Shown: positions 52,014-60,377, numbered from the stretch's first letter. The stretch: DNA of 64,000 nt from Amycolatopsis roodepoortensis (GCF_014873915.1 NZ_JADBEJ010000004.1:1550001-1614000); one strand, 5' to 3'. Program-made: numbers and translations. Notes: generated by a model not told the origin, from the sequence alone.

Positions 52014-52245
52014 TCATATCCGTGAACAAAGAAATGACCTTTGAAGTCATACACCGATTCGGATCCACCGAAGGAGGTTGGTCCAAACCGGTGATCTTGA
52101 CCAGAAGCCTCCGAACTGGGAAAACTTGTCCGGTCGACAGTTTGTTAAGAAACCTTCCCAAGGGTCGGGCGAGCTGTTAACGTCCGAATCCGCTTAGCGG
52201 AAACCGGTGCCGATCATCGGCACCCCGGTCCAACGGAGGGGCGAA
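52014..52245. promoter_or_regulatory. Upstream region of the IclR-lactate permease operon
   Basis: 230 bp of relatively AT-rich DNA before the IclR gene. ATGACCTTTGAAGTCAT (52032-52048) is a loose palindrome and CCGATCATCGG (52210-52220) a small perfect one close to the start; either may be an IclR operator. GTTTGTTAAG lies near 52140-52149. GGAGGGG at 52235-52241 is the IclR ribosome binding site. Confidence 0.45.
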
Positions 52246-53028
52246 GTGGGCACACCACGTAGCCTGGATTCCAGTGGCACACTCGAGCGCGGGCTCGCGG
52301 TTCTCGAGCATGTCGGCCAGAACCAGGAGATTTCCACCAATGCGATCGCCCGGCAATTAGGTCTCTCCCGGAGCGCCGCGTACCGGATCGTCGGCACCCT
52401 CAAGAACCTCGAATACCTCGAAGCCGATCGCGCCACCGGCCGCGTGCGGCTCGGTACCCGGCTGGTCGAACTCGGCGCCCGCGCGATGGCGGCGACCGAC
52501 CTCCACCGCTGCGCGCCGCGCTATCTCGCGTCGCTCGCCGAACGCAGCGGCGAAACGACGTATCTCGCCGTCCCGGACAACGACACGATGGTCTACGTCG
52601 CCACCGAACGCAGTGCCAACGCCGTCACCCTGGCCTGCCGCCTCGGCACCCGCCGCCCGCAGCACGCGACGTCGCTGGGCAAGGCGTGGCTGGCGGCACT
52701 GCCCGAACAGGACCGCGTCGAACGCATCCGCCGGATGAAACTCGACAGCCTCACGCTCAAGACGATCAACGATCCCGCCCGGCTCCTCGACGACCTGGCC
52801 AGGACCAGCCGCCGTGGCTGGGCCGTGGACGACGTCGAGAACGAACCGGACGTGGGCTGCGTGGCCGCCGCCGTCCGCGACCACACCGGACGGCCGATCG
52901 CCGCGATCAGCATCGCGGGCCCCGCGGGCCGGGTGCTCCGCCGCACCGACGAACTGGGCGCGACGGTGGCGGGCACCGCGGCCGCGCTGTCGCTCCGGCT
53001 GGGTTACGTCCGCGCGCAAAGGGGCTGA
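52246..53028 (+). CDS. IclR-family regulator
   Basis: 260 residues from GTG 52246 with GGAGGGG 4 nt upstream. The N-terminal helix-turn-helix reads STNAIARQLGLSRSAAYRIV, and the C-terminal IclR effector domain has YVATERSANAVTLACRLGTRRPQHATSLGKAWLA and DVENEPDVGCVAAAVRD. It is one nt before the lactate permease start, so it probably controls lactate use. A TTA codon (52357-52359, residue 38) lies within the recognition helix, which may place the operon under bldA-type control. Confidence 0.9.
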   Translation: MGTPRSLDSSGTLERGLAVLEHVGQNQEISTNAIARQLGLSRSAAYRIVGTLKNLEYLEADRATGRVRLGTRLVELGARAMAATDLHRCAPRYLASLAERSGETTYLAVPDNDTMVYVATERSANAVTLACRLGTRRPQHATSLGKAWLAALPEQDRVERIRRMKLDSLTLKTINDPARLLDDLARTSRRGWAVDDVENEPDVGCVAAAVRDHTGRPIAAISIAGPAGRVLRRTDELGATVAGTAAALSLRLGYVRAQRG

Positions 53029-53029
53029 G

Positions 53030-54721
53030 GTGGGCTGGGTCCAGGACTACCAGCCGGCGGGCGGGCTCTGGTTGTCCGCCGCGCTGGCGGCGCTGCCGAT
53101 CATCGTGCTGCTGGTGACGCTGGGGGTCCTGCGCCGGTCGGCGCATCTCTCGGCGGCGCTGGCGCTGATCACCGCGCTGCTGGTCGCGGTACTGCTGTAC
53201 CGCATGCCGGCCGGGCTCGCCTTCGATTCCGCGGCCATGGGTCTCGTGTTCGGGATGTGGTCGGTGGCCTGGATCGCGTTCCACGCCGTGTACTTCCACA
53301 ACGTCACCGTCGCGACGGGACGCTTCGACGACATCAAGGCGGTCCTCGCCGGATTCAGTGAGGACCGCCGCATCCAGGCGCTGCTGATCGCGTTCGGCTT
53401 CGGCGCGCTGCTGGAAGGGATCGCGGGCGGCGGCTCGCCGATCGCGATCACCGCGGCGATGATGGCCGCGCTCGGTTTCCCGCCGGTGAAGGCGGTCGTG
53501 CTCGCGTTGCTGGCGAACACCGCGCCGGTCGCGTTCGGCGGCCTCGGCAATCCGCTGATCGTGCTGGGCAGGCTGACCGCGCCGATCCTCGGGATGCCAC
53601 AGGAACAGGCGACGGAACTGTTCTCGTCGATGGTCGGCCGTCAGCTTCCGTTGCTGGCGCTGATCGTCCCCGGTTTCCTGATCGTGGTCCTCGCGGGCTG
53701 GAAACGGATGATCGAGGTCTGGCCCGCCGTGCTGACGGCCGGGCTGTCGTTCGCGGTCATGCAGTTCGTCACCTCGAACTTCATCAGCCCGAGCCTCGTC
53801 GACGTCGTCGCCGCGCTCGCCGCGATGGCGTCACTGTGGATATTGACGCGGTTCTGGCAGCCGTCGGCGGTTTGGCGTTTCGACGGCGAAGAACCGGTGC
53901 GGGCCGGGGCGAGCCTCGGCGCGGCGAAGGCCGGGCGCGGCGCGTTGTACGCGTGGGCGCCGTACATCGTCCTGATCGCGGCGATCTTCCTTTCGCGGAT
54001 CGGCACGATCTTCAAGAACCTGCCCGAATGGCTGGACCTGACGAAGCTGCTGCACAAGGCCGATTGGGTGTTCGCGTGGCCGGGACTGCACAAGGAGGTC
54101 GTCCAGCACGCGCCGATCACGCCGAAGGACACCCCGTACGCGGCGACGCTGACCGTCGATTTCCTTTACTCGCCGGGAACCGTGGCCCTGATCGCGGCGA
54201 TCGTGGCAGGCTTCCTGATGGGCGCGAAACCGCGGCTGCTGCTCGCGACCTATCGCCGGACACTGCACCAGATGCGCTGGGCGCTGGCGACGATCTTCAT
54301 GATCCTCGCGATCGCGTTCGTCATGAACTACTCGGGTGCGACACAGACCCTCGGCCTCGCGCTGGCGACCACCGGCGTGCTGTTCCCGTTGTTCTCCGCC
54401 TACATCGGCTGGCTGGGCGTCTTCCTCACCGGGTCGGACGCGTCGACGAACAGTCTCTTCGGGCCCATGCAGGTGATCTCGGCTCAGCAGCTGCACGTCG
54501 ACCCGATCCTCGCCGGCGCCACCAACACCTCCGGCGGCGTGATGGGCAAGATGATCTCGCCGCAGAACCTGTCCATCGGCGCCACCGCGATCGGGCGCTC
54601 CGGGCAGGAGGGCGCGCTGTTGCGGCAGACCTTCCTGTGGTCGGTCGCGCTGACCGCCGTGGTCGGGGTGATCTCGTTGCTTCAGGCGACGGTGCTGGAC
54701 TTCATGATCCCTGGTCGTTGA
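53030..54721 (+). CDS. lldP: L-lactate permease
   Basis: 563 residues, LldP/GlcA family. GTG 53030 lies one nt after the IclR stop, with AAAGGGG 7 nt upstream. About 14 membrane helices are visible. Conserved parts: FGFGALLEGIAGGGSPIAITAAMMAALGFPPVKA, NTAPVAFGGLGNPL, SAYIGWLGVFLTGSDASTNSLFG and SGGVMGKMISPQNLSIG. It takes up L-lactate with protons, possibly glycolate. No lactate dehydrogenase gene is adjacent. Confidence 0.95.
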   Translation: MGWVQDYQPAGGLWLSAALAALPIIVLLVTLGVLRRSAHLSAALALITALLVAVLLYRMPAGLAFDSAAMGLVFGMWSVAWIAFHAVYFHNVTVATGRFDDIKAVLAGFSEDRRIQALLIAFGFGALLEGIAGGGSPIAITAAMMAALGFPPVKAVVLALLANTAPVAFGGLGNPLIVLGRLTAPILGMPQEQATELFSSMVGRQLPLLALIVPGFLIVVLAGWKRMIEVWPAVLTAGLSFAVMQFVTSNFISPSLVDVVAALAAMASLWILTRFWQPSAVWRFDGEEPVRAGASLGAAKAGRGALYAWAPYIVLIAAIFLSRIGTIFKNLPEWLDLTKLLHKADWVFAWPGLHKEVVQHAPITPKDTPYAATLTVDFLYSPGTVALIAAIVAGFLMGAKPRLLLATYRRTLHQMRWALATIFMILAIAFVMNYSGATQTLGLALATTGVLFPLFSAYIGWLGVFLTGSDASTNSLFGPMQVISAQQLHVDPILAGATNTSGGVMGKMISPQNLSIGATAIGRSGQEGALLRQTFLWSVALTAVVGVISLLQATVLDFMIPGR

Positions 54722-54791
54722 GCCGGATCAGGCCCGCTTCGGTCGGCCGGAAACCGCAGGCGCCGTAGTAGAACGGACCGAGTTCCGGCAC
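54702..54791 (-). pseudogene. Remnant of a GNAT acetyltransferase C-terminus
   Basis: The minus-strand frame ending at 54702 encodes VPELGPFYYGACGFRPTEAG, the typical end of a GNAT domain (the FY..GF turn before the last strand). The frame upstream (54792-54920) has no recognisable GNAT text, and no start with a ribosome binding site exists. It overlaps the lactate permease stop by 20 bp. This looks like a 3' fragment of a decayed gene. Confidence 0.55.
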
Positions 54792-54956
54792 CGTCGTCGG
54801 TGACCGGGTCGCCGGCATCCACGAAATGATCATTCCGCGCCAACCGTCGGAAGATCTCCGAGAATGTCCACAATGGTCACCCGTTCTTAACCCGCGACTG
54901 CTCTGGATGGATGAACGCATGGTTCGTTCACCGGAATGAGAACTACCGTTGTCCGC

Positions 54957-55829
54957 ATGCCCATGACGCTGATCAAAGGTACGTTCCAGCTCGTCGGAGC
55001 CTCACCGGACGGCGATTCGGTGCGGTTCTATCCCGAGGATCCACAGGCGACCAAGAAGGCGGGCCTGAAGGTCCGGCTCAATTCGCGGGGCGGGATGCAG
55101 CTGCGGCTCGACGCGATCGACGCGCTCGAAACGCATTACCAGGCCAGGGGAACCGGCGGGATGTGGCATCAGCCCGCGGAGTTCGCGGACGCCGCCGCGG
55201 CGAACCTGCTGAAGGCGCTCGGTTTCAAGACCGTCGAACGCGACGAACGGGGAACGGTCACTTCGTCGACGCCGATCAAGGTAGCCGGTCACATACTGAC
55301 GCGATTCGCCGACAAATACGGACGGGCGGTCGCGTTCGCCTTTCCCGGGCAACGGCCGGGACGGTCGGCGGACCTTTCCAAGGTCCATCTCGACGTCAAA
55401 ACGCTGAAGAACTCCGCGAACTACCGGCAGGTCGCGGACGGGCTCGTCTACCCGACTTTCTATTCGCTGCTTTACCCCGACCTGCGTGACGCCTTGGCCG
55501 AAGCGGCGGTCAAAGCGCGCGACAACGGGCTCGGGTTGTGGCCCCGTGACGTCACGAACTCCGGGTTCAAGCTCTCGTCACGGCGGCAACTGGCCGACGA
55601 ACTGGTGATCCTGCCGAAACTGTTCCGCAGGCTCGTCGACTACCTCGCGCTCGACGAAAGCGGCGGGGTCTCGCTGAGCGGCTTCTCCGACTTCCTCGAT
55701 TCCCGCAACGACCGCCTGTTCACCGTCCCGGACGGGCACGCGACGGAATTCGAGACCTTGGTGAGCGTGAAGCGGCAGACCGTGAACCTGACGATCGAGC
55801 CGGAGCGGATCGTCTTCATCGAGGCCTGA
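54957..55829 (+). CDS. Staphylococcal nuclease-like (thermonuclease family) protein
   Basis: About 290 residues. Start ATG 54957 is used; 54936 and 54963 are alternatives without clear ribosome binding sites. The N-terminal half resembles an SNase OB-fold: GASPDGDSVRFYP and the stretch MQLRLDAIDALETHYQ (compare RLaGIDaPE). The expected catalytic Asp/Arg/Glu are partly recognisable but the rest of the nuclease core is diverged. The C-terminal half (LSSRRQLADELVILPKLFRRLVDY) is not typical. No signal peptide. Nuclease activity is not assured. Confidence 0.7.
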   Translation: MPMTLIKGTFQLVGASPDGDSVRFYPEDPQATKKAGLKVRLNSRGGMQLRLDAIDALETHYQARGTGGMWHQPAEFADAAAANLLKALGFKTVERDERGTVTSSTPIKVAGHILTRFADKYGRAVAFAFPGQRPGRSADLSKVHLDVKTLKNSANYRQVADGLVYPTFYSLLYPDLRDALAEAAVKARDNGLGLWPRDVTNSGFKLSSRRQLADELVILPKLFRRLVDYLALDESGGVSLSGFSDFLDSRNDRLFTVPDGHATEFETLVSVKRQTVNLTIEPERIVFIEA

Positions 55830-55905
55830 GCCGCCCGTGTCGGCAAAAAGACCGTACCTCCCTCCCCCTCCGGCGTGCTCATCTGAAAGGTGGGAGAGGG
55901 AGCCG

Positions 55906-56346
55906 ATGGAAGGACACGGTTCGCGACGGCCGGAGGAGGCCGGCGGGCGGATGGAGACAGCCTCGAAACTCGTCGACACCGTCCGCGTCCTGGTCGTGCG
56001 CTACTGCCGGGCGCGGATCGGCCGCCGTTCGGGCACCTACGAAATCGCCGACGCCGTCGCGGGGGACAGCTGCCGCGAGATCATCGCCGGGGCGGCCGGC
56101 GCTCCCGCGCTCCTCACGTTCGCCTACGACGTCATGCGCGGCCTGGTGGACGACTTCCACCGGACCGCCGCCGAACTGCCGAACCCGCTTTCGGGACTGC
56201 CGGGCCAGCAGCGCGAGATCATGGTGCTGCGGTCGCTCGTCGGGCTCTCCGCCGACGACACCGCGCTGGCGCTCGGCTGCTCCGTCCAGGCCGTCCGGCT
56301 GGGGCAGCACCGGGCGCTGAGCGCCCTGCGCCCCGCCCCCGCCTGA
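55906..56346 (+). CDS. Short sigma-70-like factor (SigD/ShbA-related)
   Basis: 146 residues from ATG 55906 with GAGGGAG 3 nt upstream, an unusually close site; 55837 is an alternative. The text YEIADAVAGDSCREIIAG and AYDVMRGLVDDFHR matches region 2 of SigD/ShbA-type factors in shortened form. LPGQQREIMVLRSLVGLSAD and ALALGCSVQAVRLGQHRAL is region 4. The 62149 gene is a fuller relative. Region 2.4 appears degenerate, so it may be a weak factor or a modulator. It ends inside a repeat shared with the convergent ECF gene. Confidence 0.7.
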   Translation: MEGHGSRRPEEAGGRMETASKLVDTVRVLVVRYCRARIGRRSGTYEIADAVAGDSCREIIAGAAGAPALLTFAYDVMRGLVDDFHRTAAELPNPLSGLPGQQREIMVLRSLVGLSADDTALALGCSVQAVRLGQHRALSALRPAPA

Positions 56347-56347
56347 C

Positions 56348-56410
56348 GCATTTCGTCCTCTCGACGCGGTGGTTCGCACCACGCACTACCGCATCCAGAG
56401 GACTAAACGC
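56348..56410. repeat. TTCGTCCTCT-family hairpin, copy 5 (convergent genes)
   Basis: Arms 56348-56370 and 56388-56410 are complementary with a few mismatches. The left arm reads GCATTTCGTCCTCTCGACGC; the right has CCGCATCCAGAGGACTAAAC. It starts 1 nt after the stop of the SigD-like gene and contains the stop of the convergent ECF42 gene (56403-56405). Confidence 0.8.
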
Positions 56411-57668
56411 GGGGGGTGCACTCCGCGGCCCGGTTCAGTAGGAGAGTGCGCTCCCGGTCGTTCCCGGTCATCTCCGCCGCGCGCTCGAACTCGGCGCGGG
56501 CCTCGTCGAGGCGGCCGAGCTTCGACAGGAAGTCGCCGCGCACACTCGGCAGCAGGTGGTACGACTTCAGCGCGGGCTCCGACAGCAGCTTGTCGACGAC
56601 TTCGAGCCCCGCCTCCGGCCCGACGGCCATCGACAGCGCCACGGCCCGGTTCAGTTCGATCACCGGCGACGGGTTCAGCTTCCCGAGCCCTTCGTACAGC
56701 ACGGCGATACGCGCCCAGTCGGTCTCGTCGCCCGTTCGCGCCCGCGCGTGGCAGGCGGCGATGGCGGCTTGTGCCGCGTAGACGCCGAAAGCCCCGTCCG
56801 CGAGCGACTCGGCGAGCTCCAGCGCGGCGAGACCGCGGCCGATCAGGAGCCGGTTCCATTTCGTCCGGTCCTGATCCATCAGCAGCACGGGTTCGCCGTT
56901 CGGCCCGACGCGCGCGGCGGACCGAGACGCCTGGATCTCCATCAGCGCGACGAGCCCGTGCACCTCGGGTTCCTTCGGCATCAGCCCGGCCAGGATCCGG
57001 CCGAGCCGCAGTGCCTCTTCGCACAACGCCGGGCGCATCCAGTCTTCGCCGGCCGTCGCCGAATAGCCCTCGTTGAAGATCAGGTAGATGACTTCGAGCA
57101 CCGAAGACAGGCGGGCGACCCTGTCCTGGCCCTCGGGCACCTCGAACGGCACCTTGGCGTCGCCGAGGGTCTTCTTCGCCCGGACGATCCGCTGCGCGAT
57201 GGCGGTCTCCTTGGCGAGGAACGCCCGCGCGATCTCGTGCGTCTGGAGCCCGCCGATCATCTTCAGCGTCAGCGCCACCCTTGCCTCGGTCGACAGCACG
57301 GGGTGGCAGGCGGTGAACACCAGCCGCAGCAGATCGTCCTCGATATGGTCGTCGAGCCCCGCGGTGAAGTCGGGATCCTCCTCGAACTCCAGCTCGCGGC
57401 CGATCTCGCCGAGCTTCTTCTCGTACCGCTCGTTGCGGCGGAAGGTGTCGACGGCGCGGCGTTTCGCCGTGGTCATGAGCCAGGCGCCCGGGTTCCTCGG
57501 GACGCCCGACTCAGGCCACTGTTCGAGCGCGGCGACCAGCGCGTCCTGTGCCAGTTCCTCCGCGAGCCCGACGTCGCGCGTCATCCGCGCGAGGCCGGCG
57601 ATGAGGCGGGCCGATTCGATCCGCCACACCGCGTCGATCGCCGAACGGGGGTCTGCTGTTGCCGTCAC
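56403..57668 (-). CDS. ECF42-type sigma factor with C-terminal TPR-like domain
   Basis: 421 residues from GTG 57668 (a TTG three codons earlier is possible). Region 2: LIAGLARMTRDVGLAEELAQDALVAAL, then NPGAWLMTTAKRRAVDTFRRN. Region 4: LTLKMIGGLQTHEIARAFL and AIAQRIVRAKKTLG. A 230-residue C-terminal extension (from about 190) has helix-pair repeats such as YEGLGKLNPSPVIELNRAVALS. ECF42 factors carry this extension and sit beside DGPF/YciI genes, as here. They are not paired with a classical anti-sigma. The trigger is unknown. Confidence 0.92.
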   Translation of the reverse strand: MTATADPRSAIDAVWRIESARLIAGLARMTRDVGLAEELAQDALVAALEQWPESGVPRNPGAWLMTTAKRRAVDTFRRNERYEKKLGEIGRELEFEEDPDFTAGLDDHIEDDLLRLVFTACHPVLSTEARVALTLKMIGGLQTHEIARAFLAKETAIAQRIVRAKKTLGDAKVPFEVPEGQDRVARLSSVLEVIYLIFNEGYSATAGEDWMRPALCEEALRLGRILAGLMPKEPEVHGLVALMEIQASRSAARVGPNGEPVLLMDQDRTKWNRLLIGRGLAALELAESLADGAFGVYAAQAAIAACHARARTGDETDWARIAVLYEGLGKLNPSPVIELNRAVALSMAVGPEAGLEVVDKLLSEPALKSYHLLPSVRGDFLSKLGRLDEARAEFERAAEMTGNDRERTLLLNRAAECTPRV

Positions 57669-57708
57669 GCCGACCAATCAACATCGTCGGCGCGACGACC
57701 GCAACCCT

Positions 57709-57871
57709 GGCCGCGTCCGGCGAGTCCTGTTCGATGGGCTTCGCGATCCAGGCGGTTCCTGGCGGTGCGGGCGGATCGCCCTCGTACCAGGTCGTACTCG
57801 GGCGCGTCCGCCCGTGCCGCCAGGGACCACCTGGGCGCGGAGACCGCGAACAGGACTTGGCGGACGCGGCC
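57709..57871. repeat. 163-bp imperfect inverted repeat between ECF42 and DGPF genes
   Basis: Left arm 57709-57775 and right arm 57807-57871 are complementary over about 65 nt with scattered mismatches, around a 31-nt loop. Outer parts pair GGCCGCGTCC and GAGTCCTGTTCG with CGAACAGGACT and GGACGCGGCC. Inner parts pair GGCGGTGCGGGCGGA with TCCGCCCGTGCCGCC. The DGPF stop codon (57871-57873) overlaps the outer end. No protein reading fits. It could be a MITE-like element or a large RNA hairpin. Confidence 0.75.
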
Positions 57872-58287
57872 TAGTTCTCCTCGGCCTGCTCCCGCAGCTT
57901 GCGCTCGTGCTCGACGATCTCCGGGGTCGCGTTGTCGAAATCCTCCATCTCCGCGATCCGGCGGATCTCGATCTCACCCTCGCGGAACGGCGCGCGCTTC
58001 ATCCATTCGACGACCTCGGCCCGGTCCTTCACCTGCAGGATCCAGAAACCCGCGATGAGTTCCTTGCTCTCCGCGAAGGGCCCGTCGACGACCCTGGCCT
58101 CGGTGGTGCCGGAGTACTGGATGCGGAATCCTTCGGCGCTGGGCAGCAGGCCTTCACCCGCGAGCATGACGCCGGCCTTCACCAGTTCCTCGTTGAACTT
58201 CCCCATCTCCTGCAGCTCTTCGGCGCTCGGCTGCGCACCGGCCACGTCGGACTTCTCGTCGCTCTTGACAATCACCATGAACCGCAT
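57871..58287 (-). CDS. YciI/DGPF-domain protein, ECF42 partner
   Basis: 138 residues from ATG 58287 (GGAG near 8 nt). The family core MRFMVIVKSDEKSD at the start and ARVVDGPFAESKELIAGFWILQVK with the DGPF tetrad are diagnostic. The end is rich in Glu. DGPF proteins are predicted ECF42 targets or signal proteins, small ferredoxin-like folds. Upstream of the ECF42 gene on the same strand, separated by the 163-bp inverted repeat. Biochemical function is unknown. Confidence 0.92.
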   Translation of the reverse strand: MRFMVIVKSDEKSDVAGAQPSAEELQEMGKFNEELVKAGVMLAGEGLLPSAEGFRIQYSGTTEARVVDGPFAESKELIAGFWILQVKDRAEVVEWMKRAPFREGEIEIRRIAEMEDFDNATPEIVEHERKLREQAEEN

Positions 58288-58439
58288 CTGAGGTCTCCGT
58301 TCCCGGCGGGGCTCGTCCCTGCCACATCTACGCGTCGATCGGGCACCCCAGGTTTCGACACGGTCCCCGAACTTTTTTCCGCGGTCATTCGAGCAGCCGG
58401 AAAACCGCAGGTCAAGCGCCCATGAAAGAATGACCCCTC

Positions 58440-59429
58440 GTGGCCGCACTCCCCGAGACCCTCCGCTCCGCCCTCGACGAAGAGCTGGGCAAGTACCCGC
58501 AGAACAGGCTGACGCAGTCCGTCGAGCGGCTCAGCACGCGCTACCGCGAGAACAACCCCGCGAGCGCGCCCATCCTCTCTTCCGAGGTCGACATCGCGGC
58601 GTACGCGGGCTACCGGATGCCGGCCACGTACGCGGCCGTACACGCCGTTCTCGCCGAAGCCGCCCTTCGCGCTCCCGGGTTCGCTCCGCGGACGCAGATG
58701 GACGTCGGCGGCGGCACCGGTGCCGCGATCTGGGCGGCGGCGGACGTGTGGCCGTCATTGGAGGAGAGCACCGTCGTCGAGCAGGTCCCGGGCGCGATCG
58801 CGCTGGGACGGCGGCTCGCGGGGAACGCCGGGGACAAGGCCGTCCGGGACTCGACCTGGCGGCGTGGCCTGATCGACCCGGCCGCGCCCGCGCCGGAGGC
58901 CGATCTCGTGACCCTCTCCTATGTACTCGGCGAGCTGCCCGAAGCCCGCCGGGCCGACACCGTCCGCTGGCTGTCGGCGAAGGCCGGGATGCTCGTCCTG
59001 ATCGAGCCCGGCACTCCCGCCGGCTACGAACGGATCGTCGAAGCGCGCGATCAGCTCGTCGAGCTCGGGCTCTCCCTGGTCGCTCCCTGTCCGCACGAGG
59101 GCGCGTGCCCGATCCCGCGTGGCAAGGACTGGTGCCATTTCGCCGCGCGGCTCCCGCGCACCGGCCTGCACCGTCAGCTCAAGTCCGGAACGCTCGGCTT
59201 CGAGGACGAGAAGTTCTCCTACGTCGTCGCGTCGCGCACGGCGCCGGAACGCGCCGAAGCCCGCATCCTGCGGCATCCGGCCAAACGCAAGGGCATGGTC
59301 GGCCTCTCCCTCTGCGCCGGGGCCGGGCTCACCGAAACGATCGTCACCAAACGGCACGGCGCGGCCTACCGAGCGGCCCGCGACGCCGAATGGGGCGACG
59401 CCTGGCCCGATCAGTCCACAGTGGACTGA
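58440..59429 (+). CDS. Rsm22-family ribosomal methyltransferase-like protein
   Basis: 329 residues from GTG 58440. SAM site TQMDVGGGTGAAIWAAADVWPS (near residue 87), then VTLSYVLGELPEARRADTVRWL. A Cys motif CPHEGACPIPRGKDWCHF (C-x5-C-x8-C plus His) in the second half would bind zinc or an Fe-S cluster as in mitochondrial Rsm22. It probably assists small-subunit ribosome maturation. The stop lies in the palindrome TCAGTCCACAGTGGACTGA shared with the convergent LysR gene; both proteins end QSTVD. Confidence 0.87.
   Translation: MAALPETLRSALDEELGKYPQNRLTQSVERLSTRYRENNPASAPILSSEVDIAAYAGYRMPATYAAVHAVLAEAALRAPGFAPRTQMDVGGGTGAAIWAAADVWPSLEESTVVEQVPGAIALGRRLAGNAGDKAVRDSTWRRGLIDPAAPAPEADLVTLSYVLGELPEARRADTVRWLSAKAGMLVLIEPGTPAGYERIVEARDQLVELGLSLVAPCPHEGACPIPRGKDWCHFAARLPRTGLHRQLKSGTLGFEDEKFSYVVASRTAPERAEARILRHPAKRKGMVGLSLCAGAGLTETIVTKRHGAAYRAARDAEWGDAWPDQSTVD
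59411..59429. repeat. 19-bp palindrome containing both convergent stop codons
   Basis: TCAGTCCACAGTGGACTGA is a perfect palindrome except for its central base. It encodes Ser-Thr-Val-Asp-stop on each strand, so the convergent Rsm22-like and LysR genes overlap by exactly these 19 bases. The 11-bp core TCCACAGTGGA occurs also at 767, 23803, 41743 and 49370. Confidence 0.9.
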
Positions 59430-60325
59430 CGATTCCGCCGCGCCTGATTGCCCACGGCGGCGAGCAACGCGCCCAGCGCCGGATTGTCGTTGCTCCGCCG
59501 CCACATCAGTTCGAGTTCGACCGGGCGGTTCTCGACCCCGTCCACCGGGCGGAACACCACCCCCTCGAAGCGCAGCGTGGCGGCCGCGGCCGGCACCAGC
59601 GCGACCCCGAGTTCCGCCTTCACCAGCGCGAGCACCGTATGCACCTGACAGGGGTACTGCGTGTACTCCGGCACCACCCGGGCGGCGCGGAACACCGCCA
59701 CGAGCAGGTCGTGGAAATAGCGGCCCTCCGACGGCGAATACATGATGAACGGCTCGCCGTCGAAGTCACGGACCTCGGGATTCTTCTTGCGCCGCGCCAA
59801 CGGATGCGCCGACGGCAACGCCGCCAGCAGCGGCTCCCGCCACAGCGGCAGGGTCACGACGTCGGCCCCCGTGACCGGCGGCCGGATCATGCCGAGGTCG
59901 ATCCCACCCGCCAGCAGCTCCTCCACCTGCGCCGCCGTCACCATCTCCCGGAGCACGAGATCGACACCGGGCACCTCGGCGTTCGCCACGGCGATGACGC
60001 GTTCGAGATAGGAATACGCCGCCGTGGCCGTGAAACCGAGCGTGACGATCCCGGCCTCGCCCTTCTTCGCCCGCCGGGCGTACAGCGTCGCCTCGTGTGC
60101 CGAACGAAGGATCTTCCTTGCCTCGGCGAGAAAAACCCGTCCCGCGGGAGTCAGCTGGACGGCGCGATGCGTCCGATCGAAAAGCTCGACCCCCAGTTCG
60201 CGCTCCAGCAACTGGATCCGCCTGCTCAACGGCGGCTGGGTCATCGAGAGCCGCTCCGCCGCCCGGCCGTAGTGCAGTTCCTCGGCCACCGCGACGAAAC
60301 TCACCAGCTGCTCCAGGGAAAACAC
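59411..60325 (-). CDS. LysR-family transcriptional regulator
   Basis: 304 residues, standard LTTR length. The N-terminal helix-turn-helix is LHYGRAAERLSMTQPPLSRRIQLLERELG with FDRTHRAVQLTPAG. The effector domain follows, with GIVTLGFTATAAYSYLERV and GIDLGMIRPP. No divergent target: the upstream gene is a GAF-ANTAR regulator on the same strand. It is convergent with the Rsm22-like gene through a shared palindrome at the stop codons. Effector unknown. Confidence 0.93.
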   Translation of the reverse strand: MFSLEQLVSFVAVAEELHYGRAAERLSMTQPPLSRRIQLLERELGVELFDRTHRAVQLTPAGRVFLAEARKILRSAHEATLYARRAKKGEAGIVTLGFTATAAYSYLERVIAVANAEVPGVDLVLREMVTAAQVEELLAGGIDLGMIRPPVTGADVVTLPLWREPLLAALPSAHPLARRKKNPEVRDFDGEPFIMYSPSEGRYFHDLLVAVFRAARVVPEYTQYPCQVHTVLALVKAELGVALVPAAAATLRFEGVVFRPVDGVENRPVELELMWRRSNDNPALGALLAAVGNQARRNRQSTVD

Positions 60326-60377
60326 CCAGCCAGTCTAGGTATCGCCGAGGGGCGGACAAGCGCCGAATCGGTATCGT

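Noticed and set aside
54702..54920. A real 72-codon minus-strand gene
   Set aside because: Only the last 30 codons resemble GNAT; there is no ribosome binding site and the length is too short for the fold.
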